22,695 nt of DNA. It comes from JAKQHY01 sp034429475 (GTDB taxonomy: Bacteria; Chloroflexota; Anaerolineae; B4-G1; SLSP01). The translations under genes were made by a program, and so were the position numbers. The stretch covers positions 1-22,695 of the forward strand of contig DAOUGD010000310.1 of NCBI GenBank assembly GCA_034429475.1, read 5' to 3'. Numbering within the stretch: position 1 is the first letter of the stretch; each line of letters begins with the position of its first letter. The notes beneath the pieces are model-generated. The model saw nothing but the letters and a program-made list of their open reading frames with translations, did no database searches and was not told where the DNA came from. Shown piece after piece: positions 14,820 through 22,491 of this stretch.

Positions 14820-14847
14820 ATTGTAACAGGTCGTTGTAAATTGTCAA
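14820..14847 (-). promoter_or_regulatory. Strong promoter of the cold-shock/RRM operon
   Basis: On the minus strand a perfect TTGACA (14847-14842) is followed after 16 nt by TACAAT (14825-14820). The -35 overlaps the stop codon of the spermidine-synthase-like gene (14844-14846). Transcription should begin near 14813, giving a leader of about 134 nt before GTG 14679. Confidence 0.75.
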
Positions 14848-17267
14848 CTCAATTCCCGCGTGAACAGCCACCCGGCCAGCCCGTAGACGCCGGCGGCGAT
14901 CAGCAAGGTGATCTGGAAGCCGACGTGGATGGAGATCGCCGTTGCCAGCGCGGAGCCGAGCACGGACATCACGCCGTTGACGCCCCACAGCCACGGCACG
15001 ACGCCTGGCCGGTGCGTCCCGGCCCAGCGCACGCCGGTGGGGAAGGGCATCCCCATCAGAAAGCCTAGAATCGAGAGCAACAGGACGGCGACGACCAGCC
15101 GCAGCCCCAGCGCCAGCCCCAACGTCGCTTTGAGCACGGCGATGCTGAGGAAGGGGTGCAGGACGAGGACGACGGCCATCACGATGAAGAGCTGCCGGAC
15201 GCGCCTGGGGACGTCCTTTTCGGCCCAACTGCCGCTCCATAGGCTGCCCATCCCGCTGAACAGGAGCAGTGAGAAGAGGACGACGGCCAGCGAGTAGACC
15301 GGGCGGCCCAGATAGACGGTCAATTTCTGGATGGTGGGGATTTCGACAAGCATGAAGGCTGCGCCCAGTGCGGCGAAGTAGCCGAGCAGCCGCCCGGAAG
15401 GGCGCACGAGAGCCGCGCGCCCGGCGCGCGGTTTGCTCAACCAGAACAACGCGCCGATGAGCAGCGCGCCGAAGGTCACGCTGACGCCGATCACGCCGAA
15501 CAGGATGAGGATGGCTTCCATGCTGGTGCGGTAGACGCCGCTGCCGCTCAACGTGGGATCGAACAGATCGCCCAACAGGATCAGGTTGAAGAAGAACGGG
15601 CGGTTGTCGGTGGCTGGCGAAATGTCCAGCGGGTAGTCGCTGATAAAGGCCGCGTGGTCATTCCCTGCGATGAACTCGCTCACTTCTTCGGTGGGCGTCA
15701 GCCCTGGCGCGTAGATGACGGTGTAGCCCAGCTCCGCGGCTTGCGCCTGCAACCGGGCAACTTCTTCCGCCGTGAAGGGCGTGCGCTTGAAGAGCGACGT
15801 GGACAGCCCCTCGGTCTGCGCGCCGGAGGTGAGGTGGGCGATGACGGCGACGTGCTGGCGCGGGTCGCTGACGCCGCCGGCGCGCCAGCCGGCCATCCCT
15901 GTGGAGACCAACCGCAGCGTTTCCGCCGGGCGGTCGGGCAGATACCAGCGCGACACCGTCAGATAGCCGCGTTCGGTCAGGTGTTCGTAGTAGGTCTGAA
16001 AGGCTTCCTGCGTGTAGAGGCTGTTTTCCGAGAGGGCGAACGCGCCCGATCCGCCGGCCGCCCAGGTGTCAATGAGCGACGCCTGGATCACGTCGTACTG
16101 CTTGGGGCTGCGGTCAATGTAGCCGCGCGCGTCGGCGACGACCACGTCCACGTCCGGGCGCGTGTACAGATTCCCGGCGAACTCCGCGAAGGGGCCGCGC
16201 ACGGCAGCCACCACCGCCGGGTTGACTTCGACGGCGGTGACGTGGGGCGCGTCCGTCGCCAGGGCCGCCAGCACATCCCGCCCGCCGCCCGGCCCGATGA
16301 CCAGCGTGTCGGGTTTGTCAATCATGTGATAAACGAAGGAGGTGAGGTCATAGCGCAGGAATTTGACCTGGTTCAGGTCGCCGTTGAAGTTTTGGATGGG
16401 CGTACCGGCCACGCTGTCAATGAGCAGCAGCGCGTGCGCCAGCGTGCCGCCTTCCGCAATCGTTTTGTCCCAATACTTGGAACTGATCGCCCAGAAGAAG
16501 GGATAATTTTGTGACTCATAGACCGTCACCCGCGAATGGGCGTTCCACTTCTCGTAGGCGACGGCGGTTTCTGCGCCGCCGGCCTTGTTGACGCGGATCA
16601 GCAGCCAGGGCGCGATCACGTTGCTGCCGACCAGCGCTAGCAGCAGCACGGCTACGCCGATGGACGCCCACTGCGCGCGGCTGCGGGGAATCCAGCCGTT
16701 GGTGAAGGCGACGCCGCCCAGCGCCAGCAGGACGGCCACCGCCATCAGCGCGTTCGCGCCGCCGAGCCATTCCAGGGCCGCGATGCTGAACAAGCAACCG
16801 AGCGCCGCGCCGGTCAGATCGGCCCAGTAGATGCGCCCAGCCTCTGCCGCCCATCCCGACAGCGCCAGGGAGATGGTGAAGCCGGAGAGGAAGAAGGGCA
16901 ACGACAAATCCAGGTAGATGACGGCCAGCCACAACAGTTGCCCGCCGGAGAACCATTGATCGCGGTTCATCAACACTGGCTTGAAGGGAATTTGCAGATA
17001 AATCAAGAACGTAATGGGGACAGCGCAGGCCAGCGCCAGCGCCAGCCAGCCGATCCAGCGGCGCGCGTTCTCCGGCTGCGCCAGCCTGGGGACGAGGTAC
17101 AGCACCACCCCGGCCACTGCGCTGCCCATCAGCGCCAGCGAAATCGCCAGAAACGCGAAATGATACCACATCGTCACCGAAAAGATACGGGTGAGGATGA
17201 CTTCCAGGGCCAACGCCCCCATACTGGTGAAGAAAACGCCAAGTAGTTGATGCTTTGCAATTTTCAT
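14844..17267 (-). CDS. Membrane protein with embedded spermidine-synthase-like (SAM-dependent transferase) domain
   Basis: Predicted 807-aa protein. About six hydrophobic helices fill residues 8-225. A soluble part at about 235-560 carries a Rossmann fold of the spermidine synthase type, with VIGPGGGRD (323-331) for the nucleotide or SAM, the acidic Glu347 in AVEVNP, and ADARGY with Asp379. About six to seven helices follow from about 580 to the end. This layout is common in uncharacterised bacterial SpeE-like membrane proteins, whose true aminopropyl-transfer activity is mostly unproven. The start at 17267 has GGAGAG upstream and its promoter carries TATACT at 17311-17306. No other polyamine gene is near. 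The protein may act on a lipid-soluble or exported substrate; this is open. Confidence 0.85.
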   Translation of the reverse strand: MKIAKHQLLGVFFTSMGALALEVILTRIFSVTMWYHFAFLAISLALMGSAVAGVVLYLVPRLAQPENARRWIGWLALALACAVPITFLIYLQIPFKPVLMNRDQWFSGGQLLWLAVIYLDLSLPFFLSGFTISLALSGWAAEAGRIYWADLTGAALGCLFSIAALEWLGGANALMAVAVLLALGGVAFTNGWIPRSRAQWASIGVAVLLLALVGSNVIAPWLLIRVNKAGGAETAVAYEKWNAHSRVTVYESQNYPFFWAISSKYWDKTIAEGGTLAHALLLIDSVAGTPIQNFNGDLNQVKFLRYDLTSFVYHMIDKPDTLVIGPGGGRDVLAALATDAPHVTAVEVNPAVVAAVRGPFAEFAGNLYTRPDVDVVVADARGYIDRSPKQYDVIQASLIDTWAAGGSGAFALSENSLYTQEAFQTYYEHLTERGYLTVSRWYLPDRPAETLRLVSTGMAGWRAGGVSDPRQHVAVIAHLTSGAQTEGLSTSLFKRTPFTAEEVARLQAQAAELGYTVIYAPGLTPTEEVSEFIAGNDHAAFISDYPLDISPATDNRPFFFNLILLGDLFDPTLSGSGVYRTSMEAILILFGVIGVSVTFGALLIGALFWLSKPRAGRAALVRPSGRLLGYFAALGAAFMLVEIPTIQKLTVYLGRPVYSLAVVLFSLLLFSGMGSLWSGSWAEKDVPRRVRQLFIVMAVVLVLHPFLSIAVLKATLGLALGLRLVVAVLLLSILGFLMGMPFPTGVRWAGTHRPGVVPWLWGVNGVMSVLGSALATAISIHVGFQITLLIAAGVYGLAGWLFTRELS

Positions 17268-17305
17268 ACGATTGACTCTCCGTTACGAGATTAGGAATGG
17301 GGGAT

Positions 17306-17311
17306 AGTATA
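17306..17311 (-). promoter_or_regulatory. Extended -10 promoter of the spermidine-synthase-like gene
   Basis: On the minus strand the sequence reads GTGTTATACTATCC, with TATACT at 17311-17306 and a TGN extension. No good -35 is seen. The leader would be about 32 nt. The motif matches the promoters at 17457 and 20412. Confidence 0.5.
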
Positions 17312-17432
17312 ACACAAATGGTAAATGGGCGGAAAAGCGAAGTGGCGGGGAGCGGATCAGCGGAACCAGTTACCAGGTCCCAATTTCCAGGATGTTGTTG
17401 TAATCGTCCATCCACCGGCGGGTGAATCAGCG

Positions 17433-17462
17433 TTGGGAAATCCGTCCCTTACGTGTTATACT
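17433..17462 (+). promoter_or_regulatory. Promoter of the hybrid histidine kinase gene
   Basis: TATACT at 17457-17462 lies in GTGTTATACTACC, an extended -10, with a weak TTGGGA at 17433-17438 (18-nt spacer). Transcription would begin near 17469, downstream of a possible GTG start at 17422, so ATG 17503 is the likely start of translation. Confidence 0.5.
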
Positions 17463-17502
17463 ACCAGCATTGTGCGCGCAATCTGAAGGGAAGTGTGGTT
17501 GT

Positions 17503-20373
17503 ATGGTAGAAATCCAAAAACCTGTTAAGCAGGAGAAGTCTGCCGGATGGCGGACTGATTTTATGCTGTTGGGTATTCTGGCCGTCTTGGGCGTTGCGGC
17601 GAGCTATCTGAGCGTCACCATCCCCTACATTGAAGTGTACCTCGAAGGGCGCTGGATTTTTGGCTATATGGGGTTTGCACTCCTGAATCACTGGTGGACG
17701 GCGCTGCTGTTGGCCGTCATCCTGTCCCTCAGTCGCCCGGTCGGCATTCATCCGTTGTGGGTGATCTTCGTCGGAAATATGATGTATGCCCTGCCTTCCC
17801 TGGTAGTCATCCGGCTCATCCACAAATATGCGCTCAACCGTCTGCGTGCTTTGTCCTGGTATGGTGTGAGCTGGTTGTTATTGATTTTGGGATGCTACCA
17901 GGTTTTTACTACCCCGGCCATTTGGGGGTTTCTTGCGTATCTTGAAAGTCAACCCGTTTGGGCGGCTATCCTGGTGGGCTGGCGCGAGCAACCTTTTTTA
18001 CTTGAATCGTTCCTGGTCAGCATCATCTCGACTCTGGCGATGCTGGTCTTGCGCAGTAACGTTGCGTTGCGCGAGAGCCGGCAGGAACTTCGCACCACGC
18101 TCTACTCCATCGGGGATGGCGTCATTGCTGCGGATACTGCCGGGCGCGTTCGCCGGATGAATCCGGTCGCCGAGCGCCTTACTGGTTGGAGTGAAACTGA
18201 GGCCATAGGAAAACCGTTGGAGGATGTTTTCCGCCTCCTCCACGAGGAAACTCGCGCGCCCGTCGCCAATCTCGCCTCCCAGGTGGTGCTGGAAGGGCGC
18301 GTGCTCAGTCTGGCGAGTCAGGCGATCCTGGTCGGCCGCGCCGGCGGCGAATACCCCGTGGCTGACAGCCTGGCGCCTATCCGCGACACTAACGGCCGTA
18401 TTACCGGCGTCGTGTTGATCTTCCGCGATCAGACTGAGGAGCGGGCGGCGCAGCAGGCCCATCAGGAGAGTCACGCGCGGTTGTTGTTGGCCTTGCGCGA
18501 TGCGCGCATGGGCGTTTGGGAATGGGAGATTGCCGACAACCGAGTGGATTATTATGGGGATTATGAGACTATCTTCGGGACGTCCGACGGCGTGCCGGAT
18601 AACGTGTTTGAAGGCTTCAATGAGCAGCAGCATCCCGACGATCGCGTGCGGAGCGATGAATCTCTCCGCCACACCCTGGAAACCGGGGCCGATTTTGATC
18701 ATACGTACCGCACCACCTGGCCGGATGGTCGCCTCCAGTGGATGCACGCTTACGGCAGGCTTTCCTGCGATGGAGAAGGACGTCCGCAGCGACTGGTGGG
18801 CACCGTGCGCAACGTCACCGAGCACAAGCGGGCAGAAGAGGAACGCGCGCGCCTGCATGCTCAAATCCTGGATCAGGCCGAGCAGATGGCGCAGGTGCTC
18901 GCGGCTGTGCCGGTGGGTCTCCTCCTGTTGGACGCGGAGGGGCGCGTTCTCCAGGCCAACCCGATCGCCCAACAGGGCATTGCTATCCTGGAGGGGATCG
19001 CTGTGGGGGACATACTCACCCGCTTGGGCGACCGCCCCCTGGCAGACCTGCTCACCACACCACCTACGCGGGGCCTGCGCCACGAGGTGGCGTGGGAGAA
19101 ACGTCTCTTTGAGGTCGTCACCCGTCCCATCGCGCGCGGCTCTGCGCCGGGGTACTGGGTGTTGGTGGTCGAGGACGTTACCCTGGAGCGGGAGACGCGC
19201 GCCCGGCTCCAACAGCAGGAACAACTTGCCATTGTGGGACAACTCGCTGCTGGCATTGCTCACGATTTCAATAACATCATGGCCGTCATCTCCCTGTACA
19301 CCCAGATGACCCTGCGCGAAACGCCCATGTCTGCTCACTGCCGCGAGCGGATGGAAACCATCTTACAGCAAATCCGGCGGGCCACCGCGTTAATCCAACA
19401 AGTTCTGGACTTCAGTCGGCGTGCCGTGCTGGAGCGGCAGGTGATAGATCTGGCGCCGTTTTTGGATGATGTGGTTAAACTGTTGGCGCGCACCGTGCCA
19501 GAAAACATCAATATCACGTTGACGCACGGACGGGATACTTACACGGTGAACGCTGACCCGACGCGCCTGCAACAGGCGATCATGAATCTGGTCGTCAACG
19601 CGCGCGACGCCATGCCGGAGGGGGGAGAGTTGCGCATCGCCTTGTCCAGGCCAACAGTTGCCGAAATTCACGACATCGTTCCCCAAGCCGTGGAGATGGG
19701 GGCGTGGGTGCGGCTTGCGGTGACGGACACCGGCAGCGGTATTCCGCCCGAGGCGCTGCCGCACATCTTCGAGCCTTTCTTCACCACCAAGGAGGTCGGC
19801 AAAGGAACCGGATTGGGGTTGGCGCAGGTGTACGGCATCGTGAGACACCACGAGGGACACATTACGGTGGCCTCGCAGCCGGGCGAGGGGACGACTTTCA
19901 CCATTTACCTGCCGGCCTCGTCGGCGCAATCCTCGACAACGCCGGCCGTCGAAACCGCAACTTTGCGCCACGGTCAGGGCGAGACCATCCTGGTTGTTGA
20001 GGACAATCCCGTCGTGCGTAAAGCCCTGGTGGAGGGCCTTACGTCGCTGAACTACCGGGTGGTGGAGGCGCGCGACGGTCAAGAAGCCCTGGCGCTCCTG
20101 ACGCCGCCTGCCGGGGAACCGGCGGGTGACGAGTCGGGGATCGCGTTGATCTTGAGCGATCTGGTGATGCCTCGGCTGGGCGGCCAGGCCTTGCTGTTGG
20201 CGTTGCGACAGCGAGGGATCCAGACCCCGCTGATCATGTTGAGCGGTCATCCCATGGAGAGTGCGTTGGAGGATTTGCAAACGCAGGGTCTGGCGGGCTG
20301 GATGCTCAAGCCGCCGGACATCGAGGACCTATCGCGCTTGTTGGCGCAGGTGTTGCGGACGGGAGACGTGTAA
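17503..20373 (+). CDS. Membrane-bound hybrid histidine kinase with PAS domains and C-terminal receiver
   Basis: Predicted 956-aa sensor. Residues about 19-183 hold five to six membrane helices. Three PAS-like domains follow, at about 193-313, 323-443 and 456-563; the second is the clearest, with GVWEWEI and DGRLQWMHAYGR. The kinase core has the H-box HDFNN (His587), the N-box NLVVNARDAM, DTGSGI, FEPFFTTK and GTGLGL. A receiver from about 829 has the acidic pair Glu833-Asp834, phospho-acceptor Asp886 (LSDLVMP) and Lys936 (LKPP). All key residues are intact, so it should autophosphorylate and pass phosphate to its own receiver. No response regulator with a DNA-binding domain lies nearby, so the final output is unknown. 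ATG 17503 is chosen from GAAGGGAAG at 17485-17493 and the promoter position. The signal is unknown. Confidence 0.93.
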   Translation: MVEIQKPVKQEKSAGWRTDFMLLGILAVLGVAASYLSVTIPYIEVYLEGRWIFGYMGFALLNHWWTALLLAVILSLSRPVGIHPLWVIFVGNMMYALPSLVVIRLIHKYALNRLRALSWYGVSWLLLILGCYQVFTTPAIWGFLAYLESQPVWAAILVGWREQPFLLESFLVSIISTLAMLVLRSNVALRESRQELRTTLYSIGDGVIAADTAGRVRRMNPVAERLTGWSETEAIGKPLEDVFRLLHEETRAPVANLASQVVLEGRVLSLASQAILVGRAGGEYPVADSLAPIRDTNGRITGVVLIFRDQTEERAAQQAHQESHARLLLALRDARMGVWEWEIADNRVDYYGDYETIFGTSDGVPDNVFEGFNEQQHPDDRVRSDESLRHTLETGADFDHTYRTTWPDGRLQWMHAYGRLSCDGEGRPQRLVGTVRNVTEHKRAEEERARLHAQILDQAEQMAQVLAAVPVGLLLLDAEGRVLQANPIAQQGIAILEGIAVGDILTRLGDRPLADLLTTPPTRGLRHEVAWEKRLFEVVTRPIARGSAPGYWVLVVEDVTLERETRARLQQQEQLAIVGQLAAGIAHDFNNIMAVISLYTQMTLRETPMSAHCRERMETILQQIRRATALIQQVLDFSRRAVLERQVIDLAPFLDDVVKLLARTVPENINITLTHGRDTYTVNADPTRLQQAIMNLVVNARDAMPEGGELRIALSRPTVAEIHDIVPQAVEMGAWVRLAVTDTGSGIPPEALPHIFEPFFTTKEVGKGTGLGLAQVYGIVRHHEGHITVASQPGEGTTFTIYLPASSAQSSTTPAVETATLRHGQGETILVVEDNPVVRKALVEGLTSLNYRVVEARDGQEALALLTPPAGEPAGDESGIALILSDLVMPRLGGQALLLALRQRGIQTPLIMLSGHPMESALEDLQTQGLAGWMLKPPDIEDLSRLLAQVLRTGDV

Positions 20374-20388
20374 CAGAGCTGCGATTTG

Positions 20389-20417
20389 TTGCCCGGCGGC
20401 AGCCGGCGTGCTATACT
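20389..20417 (+). promoter_or_regulatory. Promoter of the EAD/FGE-domain gene
   Basis: TTGCCC (20389-20394) and TATACT (20412-20417) are 17 nt apart, with the extended -10 context GTGCTATACTACC, nearly the same as for the histidine kinase. The expected start of transcription is near 20424, 44 nt before ATG 20468, which has AGGAG at 20455-20459. Confidence 0.6.
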
Positions 20418-20467
20418 ACCTGAAATCAGGAAGCCCGGTCTGTTGACCCACTACCAGGAGCCTCAAT

Positions 20468-22129
20468 ATGGATGATTTTCACGTGGACTTTGACATGCCC
20501 GGTTTGCCGCCCGCGCTATCGCAACGGCTGGATAAAACGTTGCAGGACTGCGGGGAATTTCAGAGCCATGCCGCGCTGCGCGGGGTGTTTATAGATGCGC
20601 GGCTCAAATTGTGGCGGGCGGAGCTACCCGAAGCGTTCAATCTCAAGGAGCGAGTGGCGGCGGTTAAAGACTACCTGTACGAGCGTTTCAACCAGGGCGT
20701 GAACGGCTTGTGCTTGCTGCTGTGGGTCCTGCGCGATTCGCGCGACCCCGACGACGATCTCCACCACCGGTTGAGCGATCTGGCGGCAGAGATGGAGGCG
20801 CTTCAGTTGGGCGCGCAGGCAAAGGCGGCGGTGAAACAGGCGGCCCACCAACCGGCCCAACTCCAGGCCGCCCGCACCCTTGTGCAACGCTGGTTAGCCC
20901 TGGCGCCGGATCATGCGGAGGCCGCGACCTTGTTGGCGCAGTTGGACGCGCAGGAAGACGCCATCCGCAAGGCGCAAGAAGAAGCCGAGCGCAAAGCGAG
21001 GGAAGAAGTTGATCGCAAGGCAAAAGAGGCGGAGGAGGCAAGACGCAAGACGCAAGAAGCAGAAGAGACCCGGCGCAGGAAGCAGGCGGCGGAGGAAGCC
21101 GCCCGGAAAGCGCGTGAGGAACAGGAACGCCAAGCGCAGGCGCGCCTGACGGAGTTGTGCGCCCAGATGCAGGCCGCCGCCGACCGGCAGGACTGGCCGG
21201 ACGTGCTGCGCCTGGCGGAACAAGTCCAGGGCCTTCAACCGGGGGATGCGAACGCGGCCCAATGGGTGGCTTACGCGCGCGACCAGGTACGCCGCATTGC
21301 CGTGCCCCCGCCGCCCGTGATCACACAACCGTCGCCGGTCGTCGGTCGCCCGTCAGCCGTTGCCCGCAAGCCGTTTGAGCCCGAACTCATCCTTATCCCT
21401 GCTGGAGAATTTCTGATGGGCAGCGATAAAAAAATGGGTTTGCTTTTGGGTGATGAGTTACCGCAGCACGAATTCTATTTGCCGGATTACTACATTGCCA
21501 AAGCGCCGACGACTAACGCACAGTATGCAGTGTTTGTGGAGGCGACGGGGTATCAAGGGCCAAGTCATTGGAAAAATGGCAGGCCGCCGCAGAGTAAGCA
21601 AGATCATCCGGTGGTTAATGTTTCCTGGAATGATGCGATGGCTTATTGCAAGTGGTTGGCAGAGGTTACAGGAAAGCCATACACCTTACCGAGCGAGGCG
21701 GAATGGGAAAAGGCGGCGCGAGGGACGGATGGACGGCTGTATCCGTGGGGGAATGCATTGCCAGATAAGACGCGCTGTAATTTCTCTTCTTTTGTGAGTG
21801 GTTTGGTGAAGGCGTCTTTAGGACTTGGTGATACCACTTCTGTGGAGAAATACAGCCCGTATGGTGACAGCCCTTATGGATGTGTGGATATGGCCGGCAA
21901 CGTGTTGGAGTGGACGCGGAGCATCTTCAAAGCATACCCCTATGATCCGACGGATGGTCGTGAGAATTTAGACGCGAGCGTTGACCGGGTGTTGCGTGGG
22001 GGAGCGTTCTTCCTTAGTGGGGGTGATGCCCGCTGTGCCTTCCGCCGCCGCGATCCCCCCCAATACTGCCTCGGCTCCAACGGTTTTCGGGTGAGTGTGG
22101 TGTCTCCTTTCTCCCTACCTGATCGCTGA
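20468..22129 (+). CDS. Effector-associated-domain-like / coiled-coil / FGE-sulfatase (C-type lectin fold) protein
   Basis: Predicted 553-aa cytoplasmic protein in four parts. Residues about 12-112 are an all-helical module resembling the effector-associated domains described in bacterial conflict systems, with lines such as LRGVFIDARLKLWRAELPEA. About 115-160 are helical. About 161-228 form a charged coiled coil of Glu/Arg/Lys/Ala. After a Pro-rich linker (279-303), residues 304-545 match the formylglycine-generating-enzyme family: IPAGEFLMGS, the VSWNDAMAYCKWL line, LPSEAEWEKAARG, DMAGNVLEWT and RVLRGGA, ending in NGFRV. The cysteine pair of true formylglycine-generating enzymes is not in place, so it is probably a binding fold, not an enzyme. 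The FGE half up to about 21960 is visibly more AT-rich than the first half, which suggests domain transfer. The last 27 residues look like a diversified region. Confidence 0.8.
   Translation: MDDFHVDFDMPGLPPALSQRLDKTLQDCGEFQSHAALRGVFIDARLKLWRAELPEAFNLKERVAAVKDYLYERFNQGVNGLCLLLWVLRDSRDPDDDLHHRLSDLAAEMEALQLGAQAKAAVKQAAHQPAQLQAARTLVQRWLALAPDHAEAATLLAQLDAQEDAIRKAQEEAERKAREEVDRKAKEAEEARRKTQEAEETRRRKQAAEEAARKAREEQERQAQARLTELCAQMQAAADRQDWPDVLRLAEQVQGLQPGDANAAQWVAYARDQVRRIAVPPPPVITQPSPVVGRPSAVARKPFEPELILIPAGEFLMGSDKKMGLLLGDELPQHEFYLPDYYIAKAPTTNAQYAVFVEATGYQGPSHWKNGRPPQSKQDHPVVNVSWNDAMAYCKWLAEVTGKPYTLPSEAEWEKAARGTDGRLYPWGNALPDKTRCNFSSFVSGLVKASLGLGDTTSVEKYSPYGDSPYGCVDMAGNVLEWTRSIFKAYPYDPTDGRENLDASVDRVLRGGAFFLSGGDARCAFRRRDPPQYCLGSNGFRVSVVSPFSLPDR
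22004..22084 (+). other. Candidate variable region of a diversity-generating retroelement target
   Basis: Codons 513-539 of the FGE-like protein lie where the variable region of C-type-lectin retroelement targets is found, just before the conserved NGFRV end. Most codons here end in C (TTC TTC, GCC, TTC, CGC, CGC, CGC, CCC, CCC, TAC TGC CTC GGC TCC AAC), the pattern produced when AAC codons of a template are mutated at A. The stretch is GC-rich after an AT-rich domain. No template copy and no reverse transcriptase are in the window. Confidence 0.4.
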
Positions 22130-22215
22130 CGCTTCCGGTTCTTTCGACTGCGCTCAGGACAAGCTTCTGATCCTCTGATCCAACCGCAAGGTTGGCTCTG
22201 ACCCCTGGGGGGAGT

Positions 22216-22239
22216 TTGAGGGGGCGACTGCCCCCTCAA
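22216..22239. repeat. 10-bp hairpin with GACT loop downstream of the FGE-domain gene
   Basis: Positions 22216-22225 and 22230-22239 are perfect inverted copies around a 4-nt loop. It lies 87 nt past the stop codon. It could be a terminator without a T-run. Retroelement targets often carry a short-loop cruciform just past the variable region, but this one is farther off and the loop differs from the usual one. Confidence 0.6.
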
Positions 22240-22349
22240 GTGCGTCGTCAGGCGCATTGCTTGCTCCCGCCCCCGTTTTCGCGGGGCGGGCTGCGTTCTC
22301 AAAATCTCCTTTAGAAAACACGATTGACTCCCCTGAAAAAAGGAGGGAG

Positions 22350-22420
22350 TTTCACGCAAAGGCGCAAAGACGCAAAGTAAAAAAACAAGAACTTGGCGAG
22401 CTTGGCGACTTTGCGTGAAA
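22350..22420. repeat. Dispersed inverted repeat (TTTCACGCAAAG family)
   Basis: TTTCACGCAAAG (22350-22361) and CTTTGCGTGAAA (22409-22420) are perfect 12-bp inverted arms. Inside, left-hand direct copies of GCGCAAAGAC and right-hand copies of CTTGGCGA give a structure like that of the GGACGCAGAT family, but with different sequence. Confidence 0.8.
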
Positions 22421-22465
22421 TTTTCACCCAACTGCTGGTGGCCGCCAGTTAGTGACGAATTCCGG

Positions 22466-22482
22466 TATAATAGGGGCGGAGG
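22466..22482 (+). promoter_or_regulatory. -10 box and ribosome binding site of the last lipoprotein gene
   Basis: A perfect TATAAT lies at 22466-22471 with no clear -35. GGAGG at 22478-22482 is 9 nt before ATG 22492. The predicted transcription start would fall near 22478, close to or within the ribosome binding site, so the true start may be a few bases earlier or another promoter may be used. Confidence 0.4.
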
Positions 22483-22491
22483 CCACGCCCA

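Larger units (their letters stand above)
22130..22465. other. Non-coding interval filled with short palindromes
   Basis: No convincing gene is seen in this 336-nt stretch. It holds, in order, a dispersed TTTCGACTGCGCTCAGGACAAGC-like repeat (22142-22164 region), CCAACC-GCAA-GGTTGG (22180-22195), a 10-bp hairpin TTGAGGGGGC-GACT-GCCCCCTCAA (22216-22239), a GC-rich hairpin (22266-22290) and ACTCCC/GGGAGT around an A-rich loop (22327-22350). It ends with the larger repeat listed separately. One or more hairpins probably end the FGE-domain transcript. Confidence 0.7.

Noticed and set aside
17422..17502. GTG start for the histidine kinase
   Set aside because: The predicted transcription start is near 17469, downstream of this codon, and ATG 17503 has a good ribosome binding site.
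17998..19338. Open frame of 446 codons opposite the histidine kinase
   Set aside because: The sense strand holds intact PAS domains and the start of the kinase core; the antisense product has no motif.
21365..22129. Active formylglycine-generating enzyme
   Set aside because: The cysteine pair needed for catalysis is absent from the expected place and no sulfatase gene is nearby.
22216..22239. Retroelement cruciform marking a diversity-generating cassette
   Set aside because: It is 87 nt beyond the stop rather than just past the variable region, and the loop is not the usual one; kept only as a hairpin.
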